Assembly: GCA_023458315.1 (NCBI GenBank)
Contig: JAEXAH010000014.1
Span: forward strand, 1 to 25,244
DNA length: 25,244 bases
DNA from: Pseudomonadota bacterium
GTDB taxonomy: Bacteria; Pseudomonadota; Alphaproteobacteria; Rhodospirillales; Magnetospirillaceae
Direction: 5' to 3'
Positions 8,156-21,545 of this stretch are shown here, in pieces. The position numbers and the translations under genes were made by a program. Under the pieces are notes generated by a model. The model was given only the letters and a program-made list of their open reading frames with translations. It was not told where the DNA came from and made no database searches. Every line of letters begins with the position of its first letter. The first letter of the stretch is position 1.

Positions 8156-8333
8156 GAACTCTCTGCCGGTGGGAAGGGAAGGATAGGCAAACTGCAACAT
8201 AAGCAATGGCGGCCCCAGGCGGAAGGGTGCCCGACGTATGACGCATTGCGACAACCGATGTTTGTTTTTCGTTTATCCATCCCCGCAAGGCCGTTTATAC
8301 ATCCTTGGTATCAATGAGGCAGGAGGGGAGCCC
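8156..8333. promoter_or_regulatory. Divergent intergenic region between pepN and the kinase/HD-GYP operon
   Basis: These 178 bp must carry promoters for pepN (minus) and the 52-codon ORF with the kinase operon (plus). The plus side has a -10-like TTATAC near 8295-8300 and a strong ribosome binding site, AGGAGGGG at about 8321-8328, ahead of ATG 8334. The region is locally AT-richer (8260-8310) and holds the phased direct repeat listed separately. A TTGCGACAA at about 8246-8254 could be part of a -35 region, but its spacing to the -10 candidate is too long for one promoter. No transcription start can be fixed from sequence alone. Confidence 0.5.
8270..8304 (+). repeat. Phased 13-bp direct repeat upstream of the second kinase operon
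   Basis: CGTTTATCCATCC (8270-8282) recurs as CGTTTATACATCC (8292-8304), identical at 12 of 13 positions. The two starts are 22 bp apart, about two helical turns, so both units face the same side of the helix. The second unit overlaps the -10-like TTATAC. This is the pattern expected of a tandem activator or repressor site; the protein that would bind is unknown. Confidence 0.5.
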
Positions 8334-8488
8334 ATGCGCATTTCCCAACATGTCTGGACGCGGAACACCGGGTGGGTGCAGGTCGGGGACGATGTCGCGC
8401 CGCCGCCGCCGTTGTTTTCCGCGCCGGATGTGTGGCGGATTTCGGGCTTTCCGTCCCCACGGCGGCGGTCGTTTCCCGACGGCGCCGC

Positions 8489-8492
<4 letters not shown>
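8334..8492 (+). CDS. Small ORF (52 aa) coupled to the hybrid kinase
   Basis: A 52-codon frame starts at ATG 8334 behind a strong ribosome binding site (AGGAGGGG, about 8321-8328). It ends in TGA at 8490-8492, overlapping the ATG of the kinase at 8489 (ATGA). It reads MRISQHVWTRNTGWVQVGDD, then a Pro-rich part (APPPPLFSAP) and an Arg-rich end (SPRRRSFPDGAA). The opening MR-x-x-Q-x-x-WT-x-x-x-GW recalls, from memory, the start of FIST-domain sensory proteins, but no FIST body follows. It may therefore be a relic of a deleted sensor gene, or a leader peptide that sets kinase translation. There are no membrane segments. The good ribosome binding site and coupling argue that it is translated; the function is unknown. 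Confidence 0.45.
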
Positions 8493-11806
<3,314 letters not shown>

Positions 11807-11827
11807 GGGGGAGCCGGGGAGGACGCC

Positions 11828-12889
11828 ATGCTTGTTCAGATCGTCGACGACAATGACACCAACCTGATGCTGTTCGAGCAACTGGCGTTGCGCACCGGCG
11901 CCGATGTCGAGGTCGTCACCTATGCCGATCCGGTGGCCGCCCTGGCCTGGTGCCGGACCACCGTCCCCGACATGATCGTGGTCGATTACATGATGCCCGA
12001 GATGGACGGGCATCAATATGTCGAGGCGGTGCGCAAGCTGCCCGGCTTCCGCGACGTGCCCATCGTCATGGTCACGGCCGCCGCCGAACGCAGCGTGCGC
12101 CAGAAGGCGCTGGAACTGGGCGTCACCGACTTCCTGGCCAAGCCGGTGGACCCGGCCGAGGCCAAGGTCCGCTTCGCCAACCTGCTGGCCCTGCGCCGCA
12201 GCCATCTGCAATTGCGCGACCGCAACCGCTGGCTGGCGGACGAGGTGCGGCAGGCCACCGCCACCATCGCCGCCCGCGAACAGGAACTGATCCTGCGTCT
12301 GTCCAAGGCGGCGGAATTCCGCGACCCGGAAACCGGCGCCCACATCGTGCGCATGGCCCGCTATTCCGAACTGATCGCCCGCCGTCTGGGCCAGGACGAG
12401 GAATATTGCGAGCTGATGCTGAAGGCGGCGCCCATGCACGATCTGGGCAAGCTGGGCATTCCCGACGGCATCCTGCTGAAGCCGGGCAAGCTGACCGACG
12501 AGGAATTCGCGGTCATGACCAAGCACCCGCAGATCGGCCATGAAATCCTGTCGGGCAGCGATTCGCAACTGATCCGTTTCGGCGCCGAGATCGCCCTGAC
12601 CCACCACGAGAAATGGGACGGCAGCGGCTATCCCAACCGCCTGTCGGGCGAGGCCATTCCGCTGTCCGGCCGCATCGTCGCGGTGGCCGACGTGTTCGAC
12701 GCCCTGACCAGCGAACGGCCGTACAAGGCGGCATGGCCGCTGGACAAGGCGCGCAAGCTGCTGGAGGACAATTCCGGCAGCCATTTCGACCCGGCTTGCG
12801 TCGCCGCCTTCCTGGCGGAATGGGACGCGGTGCTGAAGATCCGCGCCGAAGTGACCGACGAACCCATGCCCGAGATCGGAATGGGGTGA
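11828..12889 (+). CDS. Response regulator with HD-GYP c-di-GMP phosphodiesterase domain
   Basis: The 353-aa product resembles RpfG: a receiver (IVDDNDTN, acceptor D53 in IVVDYMMPEMDG, Lys in LAKPVD), a helical linker (about 120-155), and an HD-GYP domain that hydrolyses c-di-GMP. The metal-site residues are all visible: H172, the HD pair H204-D205 with K208 (HDLGKLGIPDGI), H233, H259-H260, and the signature DGSGYP (264-269), so an active enzyme is expected. The ribosome binding site GGGGAGGA lies about 5 bases before ATG 11828, 21 bp after the kinase stop, so it is in the kinase operon. The stop at 12887-12889 is only 4 bp from the stop of the convergent ppc gene. Confidence 0.95.
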   Translation: MLVQIVDDNDTNLMLFEQLALRTGADVEVVTYADPVAALAWCRTTVPDMIVVDYMMPEMDGHQYVEAVRKLPGFRDVPIVMVTAAAERSVRQKALELGVTDFLAKPVDPAEAKVRFANLLALRRSHLQLRDRNRWLADEVRQATATIAAREQELILRLSKAAEFRDPETGAHIVRMARYSELIARRLGQDEEYCELMLKAAPMHDLGKLGIPDGILLKPGKLTDEEFAVMTKHPQIGHEILSGSDSQLIRFGAEIALTHHEKWDGSGYPNRLSGEAIPLSGRIVAVADVFDALTSERPYKAAWPLDKARKLLEDNSGSHFDPACVAAFLAEWDAVLKIRAEVTDEPMPEIGMG

Positions 12890-12893
12890 CGGT

Positions 12894-15686
12894 TCAGCCG
12901 GTGTTGCGCAACCCTTGGGCCAGGGCGTTGATGGAACGCAGCAGCGGCGTCAGCCAGTCGCCGCGCGCCGGATCGTCGGGCGACAGGGCGCGATAGCGGC
13001 GCAGGGCGGCGATCTGGATGTGGTTCAGCGGGTCCAGATAGGGATTGCGCCGGGCCAGCGACAACGCCAGACGCGGGTTGTCGGCCAGCAGATCGTCGGT
13101 TTCCAGCAGCCGCGACACCCATTCCACCGTCAACCGGTATTCCGCCTTGATGCGGGCGTGGATGACGTCGGCCTCGACCGCGTCGTCGCACAATTGGGCA
13201 TATTCGCGGGCGATGGACAGCTCGCATTTGCTCAGCGACATGGCGATGTTGGCCAGCAGCGCGCGGCAGAACGGCCAGTCGCGCGCCATCTCGCGCAGGG
13301 TCGCCAACCGGTCCCGGTCGCGGCCGCACCATGCCTCCAGCGCCGTGCCCAGGCCGTACCACGCCGGGATGGTCTGGCGCGACTGACCCCAGCCGAACAC
13401 CCAGGGGATGGCGCGCACGGAATATTTCGAGCGGTCGCCCTTGGCGCGGTGACTGGGGCGCGAGCCCATGTTGAGCAGGCCGATCTCGGAAACCGGCGTC
13501 GCCTCGTAGAAATAATCGATGAAACTGGGGGTGCGGTCGGTCAGGTCGCGGTAGGCTTCCTCGCCCAGCCGCGCCAGTTCGGCCATCACCGCCATGAAAT
13601 CGCCCCGGTCCACCGCGCAGGCGAAGGCGATGCCGCACGACGCCTTCATCAGACCGGTCAGGCCCATGGTCAGTTCATAGACCGCCGTTTCCGGGTTGGC
13701 GTATTTGGCCGACAGCACCTCGCCCTGTTCGGTGAACTTGATGTCGCCCGACAGGGTGCCCGGCGGCTGCGACAGGATGGCGTCGTGGGTGGGGCCGCCG
13801 CCGCGGCCGACCGTGCCGCCGCGGCCATGGAAGACCCGGGCCTTGATGCCGCGCGCGGCGCTGGCCTGGGCCACCTGCTTCTGGGCGTTGTACAGGCCCC
13901 AACTGGACGCCAGGATGCCGCCGTCCTTGCACGAATCGGAATAGCCCAGCATCACCTCCTGCACCCCGCCCGAGGCATGCAGCAGGGCGCCATAGGCGGG
14001 CAGGTCCAGCAGGGTGTCCAGCACCGGGCGGATGCGGGTCAGGTCGTCGATGGTTTCGAACAGCGGCGCCACCCGCACGGCGCAATGCCAGGTGCCGTCG
14101 GCGCGGCGCCCGGCGAGCCCGGCGAACCCGGCCAGGAACAGCACTTCCAGCACATGGCTGGCCTGATGGGTCATGGAGATGACATAGGCGCCGAAGGCAT
14201 CGGCGCTGATCTCGGCCCGCAAATCGCGCACCGCCGCCAGCACGTCCAGGATTTCCCGCGTCTCGGGCGAAAGATCGTCGGCGTACAGCAGCGGCGTGCC
14301 GCCATGGCGCAGCATTTCGTCCAGCACCTTGACCCGCCCGGCCTCGTCCAGCGCCGCGTAATCGGGCAGGTTGGGGGCGCGGGCGAACAACTCGGCCACG
14401 GCGTTGGTATGGCGGGTGGATTCCTGGCGGATGTCCAGTTGCGCCAGGAAGAAGCCGAAGGTGCGGACCAGACACAGCAAATCCCTGAGCCCGCCTTGGG
14501 CTAGGCCAGCATCGCCGTGGCTGGCCAGCGAGCGGCCGATCACCTCGAGATCGGCGATGAACGCCGCCTCGTCGGGATAACCGCCGTTCAGGCCGGGATC
14601 GGGGCGGCCGTCCAGCAGCGCCTCGATGCGTTCGATCCGCCGTCCCAGACGGTGGTGGGCGACGTGCAGCTTCAGACGATAGGGTTCCTGGGCATAGCGG
14701 TGCGGGTTGCCCGCCAGCACGTCGGCCATGACATCGGCATCGGCGGCCAGGGCATCCTGGAATTCCCGCGACGGCGTCACCAGGGTCGAGGAATGGGTCA
14801 GTTCCAGCGCCAGTTGCTCGATGCGGCGGCGATAGCGTTTCAGCACCTCGCGCGATTGCAGGCGCAGGGCCAACCGGGTGACGTCGTGGGTGACGAACGG
14901 GTTGCCGTCGCGGTCGCCGCCGATCCACGACCCGAAGCGCAGCAAGGGCGGCACGGTGATGCCGGAATCGGCGCCATAGGCCGCGCGCACGGCGCGTTCC
15001 AGGTTGCGGTGCAGGCGCGGCACGGTGTCGAACAGGGTTTCGCGGAAATAGAACAGGCCGTTCTTGATCTCGTCTTCCACCCGCGGGCGGTTGACCCGCA
15101 CCTCGTCGGTCTTCCACAGCACCTGAATCTGGTTGCGCAATTCCTGCTCGATCTCGGCCCGTTCGGGGCCGGGCGCCGCCGTATCCAGGCGCTTGACCAG
15201 CACGTCCAGGCGGCGCTGCACCTCCAGCACGGTGCGACGCTTGGCCTCGGTCGGGTGGGCGGTGAACACCGGGCGATAGCACAGGGAATCCAGCAGCAAC
15301 TGCACCTGTTCCGGCGTCACGCCCTGGTCGCGGAAGGTCCGCAGGGTATGGTCGAACGACCCGTACCACAGCGTCTCGCCCTTCTGCACCATGCGGCGGC
15401 GGTCCTGGTGGGCGCCGTCTTCCTCGGCGATGTTGGCCAGCAGGAAATACAGCGAGAAGGCGCGCACCACATGGCTGAGCACCGCCGGGTCCAGCCCGGC
15501 GATCACCTGCATCAACTGCTCGCGCCGGGCCGGGTCTTCCTTTTGCCGCTGCTCGATGAAGCCTTTGCGCAGGATCTCGACGGTGTCCAGCACCTCGCCG
15601 TCCTCCTGGTCGCGCAGCACGTCGCCCAGCATGGCGCCCAACAGCTTGACGCGGGCGCGCAATTCCTTGTCGTCGGCATGCGGCAT
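12894..15686 (-). CDS. ppc: Phosphoenolpyruvate carboxylase
   Basis: The 930-aa product is a full-length bacterial PEP carboxylase, which makes oxaloacetate from PEP and bicarbonate to refill the TCA cycle. Signatures include the catalytic histidine H144 in TAHPTEAKRRTVL, GGDRDGNPFVT, the flexible loop FHGRGGTVGRGGGPTH and the C-terminal RNTG end that is general for the family. The start MPHADDKEL (ATG 15686-15684) follows the purine-rich site AGGGGAAAG, which lies inside a predicted hairpin (15692-15718). The gene is on the same strand as the efflux operon and 71 bp downstream of it; whether it has its own promoter there is unclear. It meets the HD-GYP gene end to end with 4 bp between stops. 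Confidence 0.97.
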   Translation of the reverse strand: MPHADDKELRARVKLLGAMLGDVLRDQEDGEVLDTVEILRKGFIEQRQKEDPARREQLMQVIAGLDPAVLSHVVRAFSLYFLLANIAEEDGAHQDRRRMVQKGETLWYGSFDHTLRTFRDQGVTPEQVQLLLDSLCYRPVFTAHPTEAKRRTVLEVQRRLDVLVKRLDTAAPGPERAEIEQELRNQIQVLWKTDEVRVNRPRVEDEIKNGLFYFRETLFDTVPRLHRNLERAVRAAYGADSGITVPPLLRFGSWIGGDRDGNPFVTHDVTRLALRLQSREVLKRYRRRIEQLALELTHSSTLVTPSREFQDALAADADVMADVLAGNPHRYAQEPYRLKLHVAHHRLGRRIERIEALLDGRPDPGLNGGYPDEAAFIADLEVIGRSLASHGDAGLAQGGLRDLLCLVRTFGFFLAQLDIRQESTRHTNAVAELFARAPNLPDYAALDEAGRVKVLDEMLRHGGTPLLYADDLSPETREILDVLAAVRDLRAEISADAFGAYVISMTHQASHVLEVLFLAGFAGLAGRRADGTWHCAVRVAPLFETIDDLTRIRPVLDTLLDLPAYGALLHASGGVQEVMLGYSDSCKDGGILASSWGLYNAQKQVAQASAARGIKARVFHGRGGTVGRGGGPTHDAILSQPPGTLSGDIKFTEQGEVLSAKYANPETAVYELTMGLTGLMKASCGIAFACAVDRGDFMAVMAELARLGEEAYRDLTDRTPSFIDYFYEATPVSEIGLLNMGSRPSHRAKGDRSKYSVRAIPWVFGWGQSRQTIPAWYGLGTALEAWCGRDRDRLATLREMARDWPFCRALLANIAMSLSKCELSIAREYAQLCDDAVEADVIHARIKAEYRLTVEWVSRLLETDDLLADNPRLALSLARRNPYLDPLNHIQIAALRRYRALSPDDPARGDWLTPLLRSINALAQGLRNTG

Positions 15687-15691
15687 GGTGC

Positions 15692-15718
15692 TTTCCCCTG
15701 AACTGCTTTACAGGGAAA
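15692..15718 (-). promoter_or_regulatory. Hairpin covering the ppc ribosome binding site
   Basis: TTTCCCCTG (15692-15700) pairs with CAGGGAAA (15711-15718), giving an 8-bp stem with one bulged base and a 10-base loop. In the ppc transcript (minus strand) the 3' arm contains the AGGGGAAAG ribosome binding site just upstream of the start codon, so the fold could hide it. No T-run follows in either direction, so it is not a typical terminator for the upstream efflux operon. Confidence 0.45.
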
Positions 15719-15757
15719 TGTGGGCCTTTGCTCGCTGCGCTGCAATATGAAGAGATG

Positions 15758-17158
15758 TTACGGCTGGGTTGCGTCCATGCCGCCGCCCAGGGCCTTGACC
15801 AGTCCGACCGAGGCGGACAGGCGCGACAGGCGGACCTGCACCGCGCTGTCCTCGGCGTCCAGCAGGGTGCGCTGGGCCTCCAGCACGGTCAAGTATTCCT
15901 CGGCGCCCTCGCGGTAGCGCACGTCGGACAGGCGTTGCGCCTCGCGCGCCGCAGCCACGGCGCGGCTTTGGGCCTCTTCCTGCACCGCCAGCCAGCGCAG
16001 CGCCGCCAGTTGGTCCTCGACCTCCTTAAGCGCGGTCAGCACGGTGGATTGATAGCTTTCCGCCGCCTCGCGCAGCTTGGCCTCGTTCAATTCCACGGTG
16101 CCGCGCAGCTTGCCGTTGTCGAACAGGGTGGCGGCGATGCTGCTGCCCAGGGTCCAAAAGGTGTTATGGGCGTCCAGCAGCGAGATCAGGTACGGGTTGG
16201 CATAGCCGCCCTCGGCGGTCAGGGTCAGGCTGGGATACAGCGCGGCGCGGGCCACGCCGATATTGGCGTTGGCGGCTTCCAGATCGGCCTCGGCCTTGGC
16301 GATGTCGGGGCGGCGGCGCAGCAGGTCGGACGGCAGGCCCGCCGCCACCGCCGGGGCGGGCAGGCCGTCCAGGGTGCGGGCGGTCAGGGCCAATTGCGAC
16401 GGCGCCAGCCCGGTCAGGATGGCCAAGGCGTTGACGCTTTGCCGGTATTGCAGTTCCAGGGCGGGCAGCTTGGCCTCGATGGCGGCGACGGTGGCGCGCT
16501 GCTGCGCCGCGTCCAGTTGCGAGGTCTTGCCGAATTCCGCCTGCCGTTCGGCCAGATTCAGGGTCTGGCGCGCCAGTTCCAGGTTGCGCCGCGCCACCGC
16601 GACCCGGTCGCCCAGGGCCATGGCCTGCAACCATGTGGTGGCGACGTTGGCGGTCAGGGTCAGCGCCACGGTGTCGCGGTCGAAGCGGCTGGCGCGCAAG
16701 CTGGAATCGGCCGCCTGGATGGCGGCGGCGGTCTTGCCCCAGAAATCCACCTCGTAGGACGCGGTGGCCGAGCCCTGGAAGCTGCGCGCCGTGGTGGCGG
16801 ATTTGGAGGTGCGGGTGCCCGACGTGGTGCTGGCGCCGTGGGTCATCTTGTTGCTGCCCGCGCCGCCCGCGCTCAGCGACGGCAGGGTGGGGGCGCCCGC
16901 CACCTTCAACTGCGCCTCGGCCTGCTCGATGCGGGCGATCGCCGCCTTGAGGTCGTGATTGGCGGCCAGCGCCGCCTGTTCCAGCCGGTCCAACTCGGCC
17001 GATTGGAACAGCGTCCACCACGCGGCGGGGGCGGGCAGGGCGGCGTCCTGCGCCTCGCCCCAGGCGGCGGGCAGGGCCATGTCCGGGACTTGCAGTTCCG
17101 GCGTCTGGGAACAGGCGGCCAGGGCCAGGGCGATCAGCGGCAACAGGGGGCGACGCAT
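15758..17158 (-). CDS. Outer-membrane efflux lipoprotein (NodT/OprM-type, TolC superfamily)
   Basis: The 466-aa product is the outer-membrane channel of a tripartite pump. It starts with a lipoprotein signal (MRRPLLPLIALALAAC), with the lipobox cysteine at 16, followed by the family opening in which WW-x-x-F follows a Pro-rich stretch (PAPAAWWTLFQSAELD). Two repeats of long coiled helices follow, with hallmark stretches such as ASYEVDFWGK, LLRRRPDIAKAEADLEAANA and ALYPSLTLTAEGG. The start codon lies 2 bp after the macB stop, so it is the third gene of the macA-macB operon and the likely exit duct of that pump. Ser and Thr are unusually dense around residues 105-125 (TTSGTRTSKSATTARS), probably a surface loop. 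Confidence 0.93.
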   Translation of the reverse strand: MRRPLLPLIALALAACSQTPELQVPDMALPAAWGEAQDAALPAPAAWWTLFQSAELDRLEQAALAANHDLKAAIARIEQAEAQLKVAGAPTLPSLSAGGAGSNKMTHGASTTSGTRTSKSATTARSFQGSATASYEVDFWGKTAAAIQAADSSLRASRFDRDTVALTLTANVATTWLQAMALGDRVAVARRNLELARQTLNLAERQAEFGKTSQLDAAQQRATVAAIEAKLPALELQYRQSVNALAILTGLAPSQLALTARTLDGLPAPAVAAGLPSDLLRRRPDIAKAEADLEAANANIGVARAALYPSLTLTAEGGYANPYLISLLDAHNTFWTLGSSIAATLFDNGKLRGTVELNEAKLREAAESYQSTVLTALKEVEDQLAALRWLAVQEEAQSRAVAAAREAQRLSDVRYREGAEEYLTVLEAQRTLLDAEDSAVQVRLSRLSASVGLVKALGGGMDATQP

Positions 17159-17160
17159 GG

Positions 17161-19146
<1,986 letters not shown>

Positions 19147-19156
19147 GGCCGGGGGC

Positions 19157-20335
19157 TCAGCGCGGCGGCGGCGGCGGCGACGACGACCCGGCCCGGGCCG
19201 GGGCTTTCCTGGCCTCGGCCACGCGCTGGCCGATCACCACCTCCTCGCCCGCTTCCAGCCCCTCGACGATCTGCGCCTGCACGCGGTTGCGCACCCCGAC
19301 CTTGACCGGGCGCGGCCGCGGCGCGCCGTCCCGCATCACCAGAAGGGAGGCGTCGCCGCCCTTGCCCCGCGTCTGGGCCAGGGCGGCGGCGGGCACCACC
19401 ACCGCATCCTTGGCGGCGGCATGGACGAAGAACACCTGGGCCGACATCTGGATGCCCAGGTCGCCGTCCGGGTTCGAGACGTCGAACAGCGCGTTGTACA
19501 GCACCACGTTGTTCAGCACCTCGGGCGTCGGCAGGATCTGGCGCAGGGTGGAATAGCGTTTGTGCTCGGGCCGTCCCAGGGTGGTGAAATAGACGTCCTG
19601 GCCCAGTTTCAGCTTGCCCACATCGGCCTCGGACACCTGGGTCCACACGGTCATGGTGGACAGATCGGCAATGCGCACGATCACCGGCGCCTGTTGCGCC
19701 GCGACCAGGGTCTGGCCCTGGCGCGAGGTCTGGCTGACCACGGTGCCGCTCATGGGGGCGTAGATCTTGGTATAGCCCAGATTGGCCTGATCGCCGCGCA
19801 GGGTGGATTGCACCTGATTGATCTGCGCCTGCAATTGCGCCACCTGGGCGCGGGCGGCGGCCAGGGTGGTCTGGGCGTTCTGGAACGCCTCGGTGCTGGT
19901 GGCGTTGGCGGCCAGCATGCGTTGCTGGCGGGCGAACAATTCCTCGGACAGCTTGGCCTGGGCCTGCTTTTCCGTCAGTTGCGCCCGCAGGTTCTGGATG
20001 TTGGCCTCGCCCGCATCCACCTTGGAGCCATAGACGGTGGGATCGATCTCGGCCAGCAACTGGCCTTTCGTCACCTGATCGCCCACCTGCACGTACAGGC
20101 GGCGCAACTGGCCCGATACCTGGGTGCCCACATCCACGTATTCCAGCGGTTGCAGGGTGCCCAGCGCGGTGGTGGTGTCCTCGATGTCGGCCCGCGCCGC
20201 CTTGGCGACGGTCCAGCGGGCGGCGGCATCCTCGCGCCCCAGCCACCACCACGCCCCGCCGCCCGCCGCCAACAGAATGGCGGCGGCGGCCAGGGCCAGG
20301 GTCAAGGTGCGGCGCTTCAGTCGTGGTGTGTGCAT
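19157..20335 (-). CDS. macA: MacA-type periplasmic adaptor (membrane fusion protein)
   Basis: The 392-aa product links MacB to the outer-membrane channel. A short basic N-terminus is followed by one hydrophobic anchor (about 13-33, ending AWWWLG). Then come a lipoyl-like half (TQVSGQLRRLYVQVGDQVTKG), a long helical hairpin (about 95-170) and the second half (YAPMSGTVVSQTSRQGQT), then the beta-barrel domain. The protein ends in an unusual Ser- and Pro-rich tail (AGSSSPPPPPR). The start at ATG 20335 (MHTPRLKRRT) is chosen because it places the anchor correctly; no strong ribosome binding site is visible, and the frame is open further upstream into the J-domain gene. It is the first gene of the macA-macB-outer-membrane operon. 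Confidence 0.92.
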   Translation of the reverse strand: MHTPRLKRRTLTLALAAAAILLAAGGGAWWWLGREDAAARWTVAKAARADIEDTTTALGTLQPLEYVDVGTQVSGQLRRLYVQVGDQVTKGQLLAEIDPTVYGSKVDAGEANIQNLRAQLTEKQAQAKLSEELFARQQRMLAANATSTEAFQNAQTTLAAARAQVAQLQAQINQVQSTLRGDQANLGYTKIYAPMSGTVVSQTSRQGQTLVAAQQAPVIVRIADLSTMTVWTQVSEADVGKLKLGQDVYFTTLGRPEHKRYSTLRQILPTPEVLNNVVLYNALFDVSNPDGDLGIQMSAQVFFVHAAAKDAVVVPAAALAQTRGKGGDASLLVMRDGAPRPRPVKVGVRNRVQAQIVEGLEAGEEVVIGQRVAEARKAPARAGSSSPPPPPR

Positions 20336-20436
20336 GGCGGCGATATTGGCCGCACCGGCGGTATCCGTCGAGCCCGACTTGGTAACGGAATGTAGCCGCG
20401 CCTTGGCGGTGGCTTCGGCGGAGGGGCGGCCTTCGG

Positions 20437-21342
20437 TCAGCCCAGTCCAGCCTTGGCGCGGGGGTCGTAACCGTGACGGGGGCCCCATTTTTCCACCAGC
20501 TTGCGGAATTCCGGGTCGTGGTCGGGCAGCACCACCTTGAGCGTCACCAACTGGTCGCCGCGGGTGCCGCCCGGTCCGGCAAGGCCCTTGCCCTTCAGGC
20601 GCAGCACCGCGCCGGTATTGCTGCCCGGCGGGATGGTCACGGCCACCTTGCCGTCGATGGTCGGCACCGTGACCTTGCCACCCATCACCGCCTCCTGCAC
20701 GCTGATGGGCAGGTCCAGCAGGATGTCCAGGTCGCGTTTGGTGAAATGGGCGGGCAGATCGACCCGAACGTCGATCAGGGCGTCGCCGTCGCCGCCGATG
20801 CCGGGGTTGCCCTGGCCTTTCAGGCGCAGGGTCTGGCCGTCCACGGTTCCGGCCGGAATGCGGATGTCCAGCGACTTGCCCGACAGCAGGGTGATGCGTT
20901 TGGTGGTGCCCTGGGCGGCCTCGGCCTGGGTGATGGTCAGGGTGTGGCGGACATCGCCGCCGCGATTGCCGTTCTCCGGCCCCTGGCGGCCGCCGCGCGC
21001 CTTGCGCCGCATCATCTCGCTCAGGATGTCGTCGACGTTCTCGCCGAAATTGAAGCCCGAGCGGGATGAGCGCCCCCCCGACCCGGTGCCGCCATGGGCG
21101 CGCCACGACCGGCGGCGCTGGGCGCCGGTGGCGTCGATCTCGCCATCGTCGTACTGGCGGCGGCGTTGGGCGTCGGACAGGAAATCGTAGGCGGCGCTGA
21201 TTTCCTTGAACCGGTCCTCGGCCCGCTTGTCGCCGGGGTTCAGATCGGGGTGCAGGCTGCGCGCCAGGGCGCGATACGCCTTCTTGATGTCGTCGTCGGA
21301 AGCGGTCTTGGCCACTCCCAGCACCTGATAGGGGTCCTTCAC
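20437..21342 (-). CDS. J-domain co-chaperone (CbpA/DnaJ class II type)
   Basis: The roughly 301-aa product starts with a J domain (YQVLGVAKTASDDDIKKAYR) with the HPD motif at 31-33, which stimulates DnaK ATPase. A Gly- and Ser-rich linker (about 85-105) is followed by the two C-terminal beta-barrel substrate domains (LTITQAEAAQGTTKRITL; LPISVQEAVMGGKVTVPTIDG). The Cys-rich zinc domain of true DnaJ is absent, so this is a class II protein such as CbpA. Two GTG codons in tandem (21345 and 21342) can start it; 21342 is preferred because the GAGG at 21352-21349 is then 6 bases away rather than 3. A strong hairpin lies just upstream (21365-21391). It is divergent from pdxH. Confidence 0.93.
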   Translation of the reverse strand: MKDPYQVLGVAKTASDDDIKKAYRALARSLHPDLNPGDKRAEDRFKEISAAYDFLSDAQRRRQYDDGEIDATGAQRRRSWRAHGGTGSGGRSSRSGFNFGENVDDILSEMMRRKARGGRQGPENGNRGGDVRHTLTITQAEAAQGTTKRITLLSGKSLDIRIPAGTVDGQTLRLKGQGNPGIGGDGDALIDVRVDLPAHFTKRDLDILLDLPISVQEAVMGGKVTVPTIDGKVAVTIPPGSNTGAVLRLKGKGLAGPGGTRGDQLVTLKVVLPDHDPEFRKLVEKWGPRHGYDPRAKAGLG

Positions 21343-21345
21343 CAC

Positions 21346-21545
21346 GCGCCTCGGATAAACGAACGGGGCGGCGTCCCGGCGACGCCGCCCCCTTATGTGA
21401 CAGATTTCCGCGCCGGGCGCTACTTCACCACCATGTCGGGGCCGCCTTACCGGATTGTCATGGAATTGGGGCTTTTTAAGCCGGTCCCGGCGGGCTAGAA
21501 CTTTGGAGCATTATAAACCGCGTCAATCACCATCGGTCCGCCGCC
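21346..21545. promoter_or_regulatory. Divergent intergenic region between the J-domain gene and pdxH
   Basis: About 200 bp separate two divergent starts. The right part is AT-richer, with TATAAA at 21512-21517 upstream of pdxH, but no -35 at a convincing distance. The left part holds a GC-rich perfect hairpin (21365-21391). No CIRCE element (TTAGCACTC-N9-GAGTGCTAA) is seen, so HrcA-type heat control of the chaperone gene is not indicated. Confidence 0.4.
21365..21391 (-). repeat. 11-bp perfect inverted repeat upstream of the J-domain gene
   Basis: GGGGCGGCGTC (21365-21375) and GACGCCGCCCC (21381-21391) form an 11-bp stem with a 5-base loop. It lies 22 bases before the start codon in the leader of the minus-strand J-domain gene. 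No T-run follows on either side, so it is not a standard terminator. It may be a leader RNA structure or an operator. Confidence 0.5.

Noticed and set aside
21346..21545. CIRCE-type heat-shock operator for the J-domain gene
   Set aside because: The TTAGCACTC-N9-GAGTGCTAA motif is not present; the hairpin found has a different sequence.
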